Of a stretch of DNA of 36,275 nucleotides, positions 14,806 to 23,638 are shown one piece after another. Under the pieces are notes generated by a model. The model searched no databases, was not told where the DNA came from, and saw only the letters and a program-made list of their open reading frames with translations. The position numbers and the translations under genes were made by a program. Location: contig DATLRX010000003.1 of NCBI GenBank assembly GCA_035534435.1, forward strand, positions 1-36,275. The letters are read 5' to 3'. This DNA comes from Palsa-851 sp035534435. GTDB taxonomy: Bacteria > Chloroflexota > Dormibacteria > Aeolococcales > Aeolococcaceae. Position 1 is the stretch's first letter. Each line of letters begins with the position of its first letter.

Positions 14806-15728
14806 GCGCGGATTGTCGCCGATTGAGAAGCGCGCAGGCGCTGGCCGAAGCGCGCGCGCTGCGCGACGAGCACACACGCGAGAACGATGACCCCCGCCAC
14901 GTATGTGCCAGCACCGGGTCGCTCGCCGAGCACGACCGCGGCGATGGCGATGGTGAGAAAGGGCTGCGCAAGCTGGAGCTGGCTCGCTCGTGCGATGCCT
15001 GCCCGCGCGAGCCCGCTGTACCACGCGAAGAACCCGATGAACATCGTGACCGACGCGAGATAGACGAGTGCCACCCCACTCGCGAGGTCCGGATGCGGCG
15101 GAGTGACGATGCCCGCCGCGATGGTCAACGGCAGCGACACCGGTAACGCGAGGACGACGACCCAGCAGATCACGCGCCACCCGGGCATCTCACGAGCAAG
15201 CCGCCCGCCCTCGGCGTACCCGACCGCGCCGAGGACCAGCGCGACCAGGAGCAGCAGGTCTGCCGCGTGGACGCTGCCGGCGTTGCTGCTGGTGAGCGCG
15301 AACACCGCGACCGCGCATGCGCCGGTGAGGCTCGCGGCCCAGAAGAGCACCCCCGGGCGCTCACCGGCGCGCCAGGTCGCGACGATCGCTGTTGCGGCTG
15401 GGAGCAGGCCGGTCACCACCGCCGCATGCGACGCGCTCACGTGGCCGAGCGCCACAGCGGTGAGCACGCCGTAGCCGATGCCGACGCCCGGCACACACGC
15501 GAGCAGCATCCGGAGCTGGCGTCCGCTTGGTCGCGGCGCTCGCGTCGCCAACAGTGTCGCTCCCGCCAGCACCGCGGCACCGAGCGACCTCCCCGCCCCG
15601 ATGAACACCGCGTCGAACCCACGCAGGGCGATGGCCGTGGCGGGGAAGGTTGCGGAGAACAGGACCACCCCGACGCCGGCCAGTGTCATGCCGGACAGCG
15701 CCCCCCGGTTGGTCAGCAGGCTACGCAC
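14802..15728 (-). CDS. EamA/DMT-family transporter
   Basis: A protein of 308 residues with ten hydrophobic helices in two EamA repeats of five. The first half contains LRGFDAVFIGAGRSLGAAVL and GHVSASHAAVVTGLLPAATA; the second contains VTMFIGFFAWYSGLARAGIA, ASQLQLAQPFLTIAIAAVVL and GERPGAGTYVAGVIV, the standard closing motif. These drug/metabolite-superfamily proteins usually export amino acids or related compounds. Its GTG start at 15728 (an in-frame ATG at 15689 is an alternative) faces the MocR gene across the repeated operator-like sites, so it is the likely target of that regulator, as is common for MocR-EamA pairs. Confidence 0.92.
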   Translation of the reverse strand: MRSLLTNRGALSGMTLAGVGVVLFSATFPATAIALRGFDAVFIGAGRSLGAAVLAGATLLATRAPRPSGRQLRMLLACVPGVGIGYGVLTAVALGHVSASHAAVVTGLLPAATAIVATWRAGERPGVLFWAASLTGACAVAVFALTSSNAGSVHAADLLLLVALVLGAVGYAEGGRLAREMPGWRVICWVVVLALPVSLPLTIAAGIVTPPHPDLASGVALVYLASVTMFIGFFAWYSGLARAGIARASQLQLAQPFLTIAIAAVVLGERPGAGTYVAGVIVLACVLVAQRARFGQRLRASQSATIRA

Positions 15729-15768
15729 GAGTGTCCGGATGCATCGTCACCTCGCGGGCATCGTTGCA

Positions 15769-15911
15769 GAATTGGCCCCACTCGAAAAGAGCCAATTCAT
15801 GCGAATTGGCTCCGACGACCCGCTCAGGAGGGAACCGGCTGACCTGCTCGATTGGCTCGGATCGGCGAGGTGATCGTGAGGGAATTGGCTCTTGCGGCGA
15901 AGAGCCAATCC
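15769..15911. promoter_or_regulatory. Cluster of five GAATTGGCTC-like sites between EamA and MocR genes
   Basis: Sites: 15769-15778 (plus orientation, one mismatch, GAATTGGCCC); 15789-15798 (reverse) and 15803-15812 (forward), together a perfect inverted repeat with a 4-base gap; 15850-15858 (forward, GATTGGCTC); 15882-15891 (forward) and 15902-15911 (reverse, last-base and second-base variation), an inverted pair with a 10-base gap. They fill the space between the divergent genes and overlap where both promoters must lie. Repeated inverted and direct half-sites are typical for MocR/GntR binding; the binder is inferred. Confidence 0.7.
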
Positions 15912-15926
15912 AGCGAGAATTCGCCG

Positions 15927-17357
15927 GTGCCAACTCTCGACTCCCAACAGATCGCCACCCTGCTCGGATGGGATGACGAAGTCGACGGCCCACTCTTTCG
16001 CCGTCTCGCCGATGGGTTGCGCAGGCTTGCCGAGGAGGGATACCTCGTCAACGGAAGTCCTCTCCCGCCCGAGCGCCAGCTGGCACAGGCACTCGCGGTG
16101 AGCCGGAACACGGTGACCGCGGCCTATGCGTTGCTTCGGACTGACGGATGGATCGAGGCGCGACAGGGATCCGCCACCCGCATCGCAACGTCGCGCACGT
16201 CCGAGGCTGCGGTGCATCGCGCGGACTCGGTCATGGCGACGTTGCTCCGTGACCTCGGCAGCACCACGATCGACTTGACGGTCGCGGCACCGAGCGCGGC
16301 ACCGATCGTCGCTCGCTCGATCGCCGATCCGAGCTCGTTGCTGGCCGACACGAGCACTCTCACGAGCGGTCACGGCTACTGCGCCGGCGGCCATCCGCGT
16401 CTCCGTACGGCGGTTGCCGCACTGCTCAGTGCGCAGGGTCTCCCAACGCGTCGCGAAGAGGTGATGATCACCAACGGCGTCCAGCAGGCCCTGTCACTGC
16501 TCGTCTCGGAGCTCGTGCATCCAGGGCTCGGCCTCGCCATCGAAGACGTTGCGTATCCGGGGGTCATCGACCTCGCGATGCGTTCGGGCGCACTCCTCCA
16601 CCCGGTGCCCCTGGGGGCGGACGGAATGGACGTCGGTGCGCTGCAGTCGGCGTGCCGTCGAGGACGCGTCGACGCCGCAATCGTCGCCGCGGACTTCCAG
16701 AACCCGACCGGATCGCTGATGTCCGCTGCGACACGGCGTCGACTGGTTCAGGTCGCAAAGGACGAGGACGTTGTGCTCATCGATGACCGTACGCACAGCG
16801 ATCTCGGTCACGGCGGCCCCCCGCCGCAACCGCTCGGATCGTTTGACGATCAGGGACGCGTCATCACGATCGGTGGGATGTCGAAGCTCTACTGGGGTGG
16901 CCTGCGGATTGGATGGATCAGGGCTCGCGCCCCGCTGATCGATCGCCTCATCGAGCAGAAGTCGGGCACCGATCTGGGCACGTCCACGCCGATGCAGATC
17001 ATCGCCGCCGACCTGCTCCATCACCATCACGACGCCACACGCGCGTGGCGAAACGGGCAGTTGCGCACCTCGCTGGATGCGCTGGAGTCGGGACTGCGAG
17101 CATCGATGCCCGGCGCGCAGTGGGAGCGGCCACTCGGCGGCCCGAATCTCTGGATCCGGCTCCCCGGCACCAATGCGCTCGAACTGAGCCATCGGGCGCT
17201 TCGGGACGGCGTCGCCGTCATTGCTGGACCGTTGCTTTCGGCGCGCCGCGGGCGGGCGACCGACCGGATTCGGATCCCGTTCTATGCGGAGCCGGCGACG
17301 CTCACGGAGGCCGTCGCCCGTCTCGCACGTTGCTGGAAGCAGATGACCGGCCGGTAA
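15927..17357 (+). CDS. MocR-type (GntR-HTH plus aminotransferase) PLP-dependent regulator
   Basis: A protein of 476 residues from a GTG at 15927. Residues 20-85 are a GntR winged helix (GPLFRRLADGLRRLAEEGYL, PLPPERQLAQALAVSRNTV, ALLRTDGWIEARQGSATRI). After a linker comes a fold-type I aminotransferase domain: TNGVQQALSLLVSEL, DFQNPTGSL (258-262 QNPTG), IDDRTHSDL and IGGMSKLYWGGLRIGW with Lys320 as the expected PLP Schiff-base residue. A TTG 75 bases upstream keeps the frame open, but that start would lie inside the operator cluster; the shorter form matches the usual MocR length. It likely senses PLP or an amino compound and controls the divergent EamA/AKR operon and itself. Confidence 0.92.
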   Translation: MPTLDSQQIATLLGWDDEVDGPLFRRLADGLRRLAEEGYLVNGSPLPPERQLAQALAVSRNTVTAAYALLRTDGWIEARQGSATRIATSRTSEAAVHRADSVMATLLRDLGSTTIDLTVAAPSAAPIVARSIADPSSLLADTSTLTSGHGYCAGGHPRLRTAVAALLSAQGLPTRREEVMITNGVQQALSLLVSELVHPGLGLAIEDVAYPGVIDLAMRSGALLHPVPLGADGMDVGALQSACRRGRVDAAIVAADFQNPTGSLMSAATRRRLVQVAKDEDVVLIDDRTHSDLGHGGPPPQPLGSFDDQGRVITIGGMSKLYWGGLRIGWIRARAPLIDRLIEQKSGTDLGTSTPMQIIAADLLHHHHDATRAWRNGQLRTSLDALESGLRASMPGAQWERPLGGPNLWIRLPGTNALELSHRALRDGVAVIAGPLLSARRGRATDRIRIPFYAEPATLTEAVARLARCWKQMTGR

Positions 17358-17448
17358 CGTCACGGGCTAGCATGCCGGACGTGCCTTTCCGGTCACGAGC
17401 GACCGATCCACGTCTGAAGGCGGTGGCGCCGCCGCCCACGAGGGGGTC

Positions 17449-20400
17449 GTGAGCGAGAGCCGGCGGCGTGGGGGAAAGGCGAGTCCACGGGGCGGGGTCG
17501 TGCATCGGCTGGGCATCGGCCGTATTGCGCTGCGACAGCTGTGGTCGCGCCCGGCGCCGGCGATTGCCGAAGGACTGATCCTCGCCGCGGCGGCCACACT
17601 CGTCGCCACCGTGGTCCTGATCCAGGCCAGCGTCACCGACCAGGGACTGCGAACCACCGTCGTCGCTGCCGGCACCTCGGCCGACGTCTTCATCGAGCAG
17701 GACGGCATCGCGCAACCCGCCGCGTACACCGCGTTCCAGCAACTCGCGGCAGGGCGCGTGCGCGCACAGCTCGGCAACACGATGGCTCCGGGAGCGCAGT
17801 TCGGCGTGTCCCTGACTCTTGCAGCCCAGACGCTCGACTGCACCGTCGAAGGGCCGCCGGTCAGATGCAGGCTGTCAGTCGCGACCTACGCGGGTATCGC
17901 CGATCATGCGCACATCGTCACGGGGCGATGGGCGAGCAACGCGCGTGACGGCGCTGATTGGGAGTTCACCGCCTCGACGCAGGCAACCGACCAGAGCGGC
18001 GTCCCTCTGCATCTGGCGGTCGGCACCGAGTACTGCTTCCAGAGTCTCAACCGCGAACGCAACGCGCCGGAGATCTGGTGCGGTCGACTCGTCGGGTTGT
18101 GGCTGCCCAACAGCGTTGCCGATCCGTACTGGGCCGGCAACGTTCCGGACAGCGATATCGTCGTCACGCAGAGCAGCTTCTTTCAGATCCTCGCCGAGAT
18201 TCCGGACTCCGTCGGAGCCTCCGACCAGCAGTACACGCCGAACACGACCGCGATCCAGGCGTCGGATGCGGACAGCATCGTCGCAGGCATCAACCGGCTC
18301 CGCGGCTACAGCCTTGCGAGCAACGGTCTTTTCGTTTCCGCACTCGACTCCACGGTCAGCGGCTTCCTCGCTCGTCAGGATGCATCCTCGGGCCCGATCC
18401 TCGTGACGACTCTGGGGCTGCTCGTGATCGCGCTGGCCGCAATGGGGTTCGCCGCGATGCACCTCCTGCAGACTCATGTCCCCGAGGTGGCGCTCTGGCG
18501 GGCGCGCGGCTGGTCGCGGCCCCGCGTCTGGGGTCTGTACAGCACGGAGTTCGCCCTGCTCGCGGTGCTCGCGACGCCGTGCGCCATCGTGGCGTCGGCG
18601 GCGATCAGCTCGGCCGCCGCCGGTTCGTCGACAGCGCCTGGAACGGTCATATGGCAGCGCCTCGCCGATGCAGCGATTCCCACGCTCGTCGCAGCGAGCG
18701 CATTCCTCGCCGTCCTGATCGTGCTGGCCGCGGTGTTCAGCGGGCCCGAGCTCTCGGCGCGACGACAGGCTCGCGCTTCAACGCGTCGCCGCAGTGCGCG
18801 TCGCCGGGCGCTCGACCTCGCATTCCTCGTCGCCGGCGTCGGCATCCTCTGGTATGTCCACCAGGGTGGAGTCGGGACCACCGACTCGCAGAGCGGCGCC
18901 CTGGCGTTCGTGCTCTGCGCGATCGCCGTCGGACTCATCGCGTCTCCGTCGCTGCGTCTTGTGGGACTCGTCGGTCGCGTTCTCAGCGTCAACCGCGCGG
19001 TCGGAGGGCGGCTCGCCCGCTGGGAGATCGAGCGCGACCCGCGACAGTACTCGCAGCTGAGTCTTCTCGTGATGCTTGCGGTCGCCGTGAGTGTCTTCGC
19101 GACGACGTACGTCAGCAGCGACAACGCCGGCGCCACCGACCGTGCCGACTACCAGGTTGGCGCCAACATGCGCGCGACCTTCTCCACAGCCGCCGGCCCG
19201 CCACAGGTGGCGGCGCTCACGGCAGCACTCCCCTCCGGCGTCCACGCCGCGCCGGCGTTTCGCGACGACGGCCGGCCGGGACAGTCCGGCCTCGAGGCAA
19301 CGGTGCTCGGGATCCAGGGAACGGACTTCTGGAACATCGCCTACGCCCGTCCGGACTTCGCGTCACAGCCGCTGCGCAGCCTCACCGCGAAGATGAGCGC
19401 TGCGGACCCGGACGGGGCGACGGTGCCCGGGTCGCCTCGTGCGCTCGTGCTCTCGGTCTACAGCTCCGGTGTGAGTGCGCGGATCGATGTGCAGATCAGC
19501 GATTCAGCGGGTGATGTACGAAGCGTGCCACTCGGCACCACCTCGGCGCCGGCCGGCTGGAATGACCTGCGCGCTTCGCTCACCGATGTGGCCTTCCCGA
19601 TACGCGTGCGCGCGATCACCGTTTCGCCGACCGACATCGGCGTCGCGGGTGACGTGGCCTTTCGGAACCTGCGCACCGACTCCGGCGCCATCGTCGAGTC
19701 ATTCGACCTCACCGACGGCTGGTGGCAGGAGGACTTCGCGCCCAACCCGGCAGCGCTTCCCGTCAAACCAACGTTCGTGCGCACCGACGGAGGGCAGCCC
19801 TCCGTGGACGTGCCCGTGAACAACGAGGAGGTGCTGCTCATGCCGCCCGCGTCATCGCGGCCGTTGCCCGTGCTGCTCGCGAGTCAATCGCTGGCCGACC
19901 TCGGTCTGACGATCGGTCAGCCGTTTCCGATCCACATCGAGACGGTGAACATCGAGCTGGTCGCCGTCGGCACCTTCAACGATTTTCCGACGTATTACCC
20001 TGGAGCCGAGGACTTCCTCGCCGTGCCGATGTCCTCGCTGCTCGCGCGCATGGGCAGGCTCGGCGTCGTCAGCCCGTGGGCCAACGAACTCTGGATGAGC
20101 GTTCCGAGCGGTGAGTCCGCAGCCGTCACGTCAAAGATCAACTCCGACCTGACGCTGCTGAACACGCAACTGTTGACCGATGCGCAGGCCCGGGCCGCCG
20201 CGCTCAACGATCCCCTGCGCAGCGGTTTCGCGGTGGAGCTCGGGATCGGCGCCCTCGTTGCGTTGCTCGTCGTCGTCATCAACTTCGCGATGCACTTTCT
20301 GGCCGCGGCGCGAAACCGCACGACGCAGTACGCGATCATGCGCGCCAACGGAGTCCCGCAGTCGACCTTGCGCAACGCACTCATCGGAGAGCAGATCGCT

Positions 20401-20646
20401 GTGCTGATCAGCGGGATGATCGCCGGAACGGTGATCGGCCTCGCAGTCGCCTGGGCGGTGCTGCCGGTGTTCCACCTGGGCAGCCTCCCGACGGATCTGA
20501 TCCCGCCGTCGCCGTACACCATCGATCCACCGAGACTGGTCGCGGTCGTCATCGGCACGGGCGCGCTGTCGCTCTTGGCCGGTGCGGTGGTCGCGGGCCG
20601 CGGTGCCCGCGTGCATGTGATGACCGCGATCCGGGCACTCACGTGA
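17449..20646 (+). CDS. FtsX-like ABC transporter permease (large)
   Basis: A protein of 1065 residues. A first membrane helix is near 39-60 (AEGLILAAAATLVATVVLIQ), followed by a large extracytoplasmic domain of about 260 residues with two visible Cys. A group of helices follows from about 320 to 520 (FtsX repeat 1: AMGFAAMHLLQTHVPEVALW, RARGWSRPRVWGLYSTEF). A second large extracytoplasmic domain spans about 545-925, then three helices with the second FtsX core (RNRTTQYAIMRANGVPQSTL). Such permeases act with ATPases in lipoprotein or lipid extraction, peptide export or signalling. The GTG start is 91 bp after the MocR gene. Its stop overlaps the GTG of the next ATPase, forming a three-gene operon. 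Confidence 0.9.
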   Translation: MSESRRRGGKASPRGGVVHRLGIGRIALRQLWSRPAPAIAEGLILAAAATLVATVVLIQASVTDQGLRTTVVAAGTSADVFIEQDGIAQPAAYTAFQQLAAGRVRAQLGNTMAPGAQFGVSLTLAAQTLDCTVEGPPVRCRLSVATYAGIADHAHIVTGRWASNARDGADWEFTASTQATDQSGVPLHLAVGTEYCFQSLNRERNAPEIWCGRLVGLWLPNSVADPYWAGNVPDSDIVVTQSSFFQILAEIPDSVGASDQQYTPNTTAIQASDADSIVAGINRLRGYSLASNGLFVSALDSTVSGFLARQDASSGPILVTTLGLLVIALAAMGFAAMHLLQTHVPEVALWRARGWSRPRVWGLYSTEFALLAVLATPCAIVASAAISSAAAGSSTAPGTVIWQRLADAAIPTLVAASAFLAVLIVLAAVFSGPELSARRQARASTRRRSARRRALDLAFLVAGVGILWYVHQGGVGTTDSQSGALAFVLCAIAVGLIASPSLRLVGLVGRVLSVNRAVGGRLARWEIERDPRQYSQLSLLVMLAVAVSVFATTYVSSDNAGATDRADYQVGANMRATFSTAAGPPQVAALTAALPSGVHAAPAFRDDGRPGQSGLEATVLGIQGTDFWNIAYARPDFASQPLRSLTAKMSAADPDGATVPGSPRALVLSVYSSGVSARIDVQISDSAGDVRSVPLGTTSAPAGWNDLRASLTDVAFPIRVRAITVSPTDIGVAGDVAFRNLRTDSGAIVESFDLTDGWWQEDFAPNPAALPVKPTFVRTDGGQPSVDVPVNNEEVLLMPPASSRPLPVLLASQSLADLGLTIGQPFPIHIETVNIELVAVGTFNDFPTYYPGAEDFLAVPMSSLLARMGRLGVVSPWANELWMSVPSGESAAVTSKINSDLTLLNTQLLTDAQARAAALNDPLRSGFAVELGIGALVALLVVVINFAMHFLAAARNRTTQYAIMRANGVPQSTLRNALIGEQIAVLISGMIAGTVIGLAVAWAVLPVFHLGSLPTDLIPPSPYTIDPPRLVAVVIGTGALSLLAGAVVAGRGARVHVMTAIRALT

Positions 20647-21503
20647 CGCCGAATATCGTGGACTGCGAAGGGGTGGTTCACATCTACAAGTCCGCCGACC
20701 TCGAGGTGGTGGCGCTGCAGGGTCTCGACCTGCAGGTTGCGCCCGGCGAGATGGTGGCGATCGCGGGACGAAGTGGCAGCGGCAAGACGACGCTGATGAA
20801 CATCCTCGCCGGGCTGGAACGCCCCAGCGCCGGCTCGGTGCACGTGGCGGGCCACGATCTCACTCGACTCGAACGCGCGGAGTCGGACGCGTACCGCCGC
20901 GACGTCGTCGGCTACGTGCTGCAGCGAGCGCTCGGCAACCTCGCGCCATATCTGAGCGCTCTCGAGAACGTCCAGGCGGCTGCGGTCAAAGGACCGCCGA
21001 AGGGGCGCGCATCCGCGGCGGCGGCGCTGCTTGATCGCCTCGGCCTCGGGGATCACCTCTCCCGGCGGCCGGTCGAGCTCGCGGGGCACCAGACACAACG
21101 GCTGGCGCTGGCAACGGCGCTGGCCAACCGTCCGCGCCTCCTGCTCGCCGATGAGCCCACCGCCGAGCTCGACACCGCCGGCACCGTCGCACTGCTCGGC
21201 GACCTCACCGATGTGCTGCGCGAGTCGGGTACCGCCGCGGTCATCGTGACCCACGACACCCTCGTCGAGAAGTACGTCGATCGTGTGGTGATGATTCGCG
21301 ACGGACGCACCAGCAGCGAGCGCCGCTGGGTCGAGCGCGGCGGGGAGCTCGTCGACGACGAGCTCGCGATCATGGACCGCGCAGGCCGTATCCAGCTGCC
21401 GCAGGCATACATCGCGCGCCTCGGTCTCAGCGGCCGCGTGCGCCTGCACCTCGAGGACGGCCGCATCGTCATCCTCCCTGCCTCGGGTGACGGCGGTGAC
21501 TGA
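20643..21503 (+). CDS. ABC transporter ATP-binding protein with AbrB-like C-terminal extension
   Basis: A protein of 286 residues. Walker A is GRSGSGKTT (42-50), Walker B LLLADE (166-171), and the switch His is in IVTHD (204). The signature is degenerate: LAGHQTQR (146-153) replaces LSGGQQQR, so its composite ATP site may be weak. After the normal end at about 225, 60 residues follow with LAIMDRAGRIQLPQAYIARL and GLSGRVRLHLEDGRIVILPA, which look like a SpoVT/AbrB-type swapped-hairpin barrel, here probably a protein interaction or dimerisation module. It overlaps the permease by four bases and the next ATPase by 17, so the two ATPases may pair as a heterodimer. Confidence 0.9.
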   Translation: MTPNIVDCEGVVHIYKSADLEVVALQGLDLQVAPGEMVAIAGRSGSGKTTLMNILAGLERPSAGSVHVAGHDLTRLERAESDAYRRDVVGYVLQRALGNLAPYLSALENVQAAAVKGPPKGRASAAAALLDRLGLGDHLSRRPVELAGHQTQRLALATALANRPRLLLADEPTAELDTAGTVALLGDLTDVLRESGTAAVIVTHDTLVEKYVDRVVMIRDGRTSSERRWVERGGELVDDELAIMDRAGRIQLPQAYIARLGLSGRVRLHLEDGRIVILPASGDGGD

Positions 21504-22209
21504 CCTTGTCGTGGCAAGGGGTCTGACTCGCGAGTTCGTGGTCGGCGGAGAGCGGATCCGTCCCGTGAACGGCGTTGATCTGACGGTGCAGGCCGGCGAG
21601 TTCGTCATGATCGTGGGCCGATCGGGTGCGGGGAAGACGACGCTGCTCAGCCTCATCGGCGCGCTCGATGTACCCGACAGCGGCTCCGTCACCGTTGCCG
21701 ATGTCCGTGTCGAAAGCCTCAAGGGGCGCGCGCGTGACCGTTTCCTTCAAGTGTCGGTGGGCTGGGTGTTCCAGACCGCCGGATTGGTCCCGATGCTCAC
21801 CGCGCAGGAGAACGTGGAGCTGTCCCTTCGTGTCGCCGGCGTCGACGAGGATTCGATCACGCAGCGGGCGACGGAGGCCCTTGCGGTGGTCGGGCTCGAG
21901 GGCCGCTTCGCGCATACCGCCGCCGAGCTGTCGGGCGGTGAGCAGCATCGCGTGGCGCTCGCGCGCGCGGTCGCCAAGCGGCCCATCATCGTGATCGCTG
22001 ACGAACCGACCGCGCAGCTGGACAGCGAAACCGCCGCGGGGATCATCCACCTGCTGTGCACGGTGGCGACCTCGGGCACCGCGGTCATCATGGCGACGCA
22101 CGATCTCGCAGCCGTGGCATCGGCGGACCGCGTGATGCTCATGGAGGACGGCCGTCTGACGGCCTCGCCATCGATGAAAGCGTCATCCACCGGGCCGCGG
22201 ATCACGTGA
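21487..22209 (+). CDS. ABC transporter ATP-binding protein (MacB/LolD-type)
   Basis: A protein of 240 residues with complete motifs: Walker A GRSGAGKTT (44-52), Q-loop in VFQTAGL (96), signature LSGGEQHR (148-155), Walker B IIVIADE (167-173) and switch His in MATHD. It belongs to the LolD/MacB group that serves FtsX-type permeases. In contrast to the preceding ATPase it has a canonical signature, so in a heterodimer it would complete one good and one weak site. Start: GTG at 21487, with another GTG at 21496. It ends the permease-ATPase-ATPase operon. Confidence 0.9.
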   Translation: MTAVTDLVVARGLTREFVVGGERIRPVNGVDLTVQAGEFVMIVGRSGAGKTTLLSLIGALDVPDSGSVTVADVRVESLKGRARDRFLQVSVGWVFQTAGLVPMLTAQENVELSLRVAGVDEDSITQRATEALAVVGLEGRFAHTAAELSGGEQHRVALARAVAKRPIIVIADEPTAQLDSETAAGIIHLLCTVATSGTAVIMATHDLAAVASADRVMLMEDGRLTASPSMKASSTGPRIT

Positions 22210-22307
22210 TCGCGGCGTCCGGAGCATGTGACCTTCGGCACTGGTGAGGAGCGGCGTCCGCGCGCGATGCTCAGCACAGACGCCGCCGGCGCGGCGCGAG
22301 GTGGCAC

Positions 22308-23033
22308 ATGATGGACACGAGCACGGCGGACATGTGGGCCCCCGCAAGCGGGTCTGGTCCGCTGATTGCCGAGCAGCGCTTCCGCGACCGTGCCGAGGCG
22401 GGCAGCCTGCTCGCCCCCGAGCTCAGCGATTTCGCGCACCGACCCGATGTGGTCGTCCTCGGCCTTCCGCGTGGTGGTGTCCCGGTGGCATCCGAGATCG
22501 CGCGCGCTCTCGACGTTGCTCTGGACGTCCTCATCGTCCGCAAGCTCGGCGTGCCCGGCCAGGAGGAGCTGGCCGTCGGCGCTGTGGCCGGTGGCGGCAT
22601 CCGCGTTCTGAATGATGCAGAGGCCGGGTTGGTTTCAGCGAAAGAGCTCGAACGGACGACGCGTCGGGTGCGCCACGAAGTGGAGCGTCAGGAGACCCTG
22701 TACCGCAAGGGTCGCACGGTTCGGCGGCTCAGCGGGAAGACCGTCATCGTTGTCGACGACGGTGCCGCAACCGGCGCCACCATACGCGCGGCGATCGCGG
22801 CTGTGCGCGCGCAGCACCCCGCCCGGCTCGTGGTCGCGCTCCCCGTCGCTCCGCCCGAGACGTGTGCCTCGCTCGCGACGTGCGTGGACAACCTCATCTG
22901 CCTGATGGCGCCGCAGCTCTTCTTCAGCGTTGGTCAGTGGTACGAGGACTTCTCACAGTGCACCGACGACGAGGTGTGTGCGCTCCTCAGCGCCGCGGCG
23001 GAGCCGGCGCGGCTCAACGCTTCTGTGGCGTGA
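22308..23033 (+). CDS. Phosphoribosyltransferase family protein
   Basis: A protein of 241 residues. FRDRAEAGSLLAPELSDFAH and VVLGLPRGGVPVASEIARAL match the small family of predicted phosphoribosyltransferases often found beside dienelactone-hydrolase or erythromycin-esterase-like genes. The PRPP-binding loop VIVVDDGAATGAT (146-158) is intact, as is VRKLGVPGQEELAVGAVAGG. The nucleobase or other acceptor is not identified. It overlaps the convergent histidine phosphatase gene by 20 bp and is separated from the ABC operon by 98 bp. Confidence 0.92.
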   Translation: MMDTSTADMWAPASGSGPLIAEQRFRDRAEAGSLLAPELSDFAHRPDVVVLGLPRGGVPVASEIARALDVALDVLIVRKLGVPGQEELAVGAVAGGGIRVLNDAEAGLVSAKELERTTRRVRHEVERQETLYRKGRTVRRLSGKTVIVVDDGAATGATIRAAIAAVRAQHPARLVVALPVAPPETCASLATCVDNLICLMAPQLFFSVGQWYEDFSQCTDDEVCALLSAAAEPARLNASVA

Positions 23034-23520
23034 CGAAGCCGGTCACCTGAGCGCATCCGGGCGCCAGATCTCCCCAGCTCGTCGCGGGAATCTGCAGGCT
23101 GACGAGTGCGCACGTCGGGAACCGTTCGCGCACTGCGTCCGTTCCTGGATGACGTCCTGCCAGCATGACCGCCAGCTCCTGGAGGCCCGGATTGTGGCCG
23201 ATGAGGAGCACTGAAGGAATCACATCGGGCAGCCGCTGAAGGCGTTGCAGGAGCGCCTCGGCCGATGCGGCATACAACCCGTCCTCGACCACGATCTCCG
23301 TGTTCGCGGGGAGCGCGCGAGCGACGAGGTCCAGCGTCTCTCGAGTCCGTTTCGCGGAGGAGCACAGCACCAGCGCGGGGGCGATGCCGAGCGGAGCCAG
23401 ATGCTTCGCCAGCCACCTCGCATCCCGCTGTCCGCGGCGCGCGAGCCGTCGCTCGTGGTCGGCGGCCTCGGTCTCGGACCAGCTCGATTTGGCGTGTCGG
23501 AGCAGATGGATGGTTTTCAC
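23014..23520 (-). CDS. SixA-like histidine phosphatase family protein
   Basis: A protein of 168 residues. The phosphohistidine motif is LLRHAKSSW (R8, H9), followed by DHERRLARRGQRDA, SSAKRTRETLDLVA (second Arg) and the proton-shuttle/His segment LLIGHNPGLQELAVML. This is the short SixA type of the histidine phosphatase superfamily, which removes phosphate from phosphohistidine or small molecules. Its 5' end faces the acyl-CoA synthetase operon with 118 bp between the starts. Confidence 0.93.
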   Translation of the reverse strand: MKTIHLLRHAKSSWSETEAADHERRLARRGQRDARWLAKHLAPLGIAPALVLCSSAKRTRETLDLVARALPANTEIVVEDGLYAASAEALLQRLQRLPDVIPSVLLIGHNPGLQELAVMLAGRHPGTDAVRERFPTCALVSLQIPATSWGDLAPGCAQVTGFVTPQKR

Positions 23521-23638
23521 GTCAACGCTCCACAGCGTAGACCTCCCGCGAGTCGTGACCTTTGACCCGTGACTCCGAACCGAGCCCGGTCCACAGTGGT
23601 CTGGAGCGACGAGCCGGTGTTCGGCAATGAGGCGACCG

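Noticed and set aside
19995..21722. 575-residue minus-strand open frame across the ABC permease/ATPase genes
   Set aside because: No recognisable domain; the plus strand carries Walker A/B and FtsX motifs in this interval.
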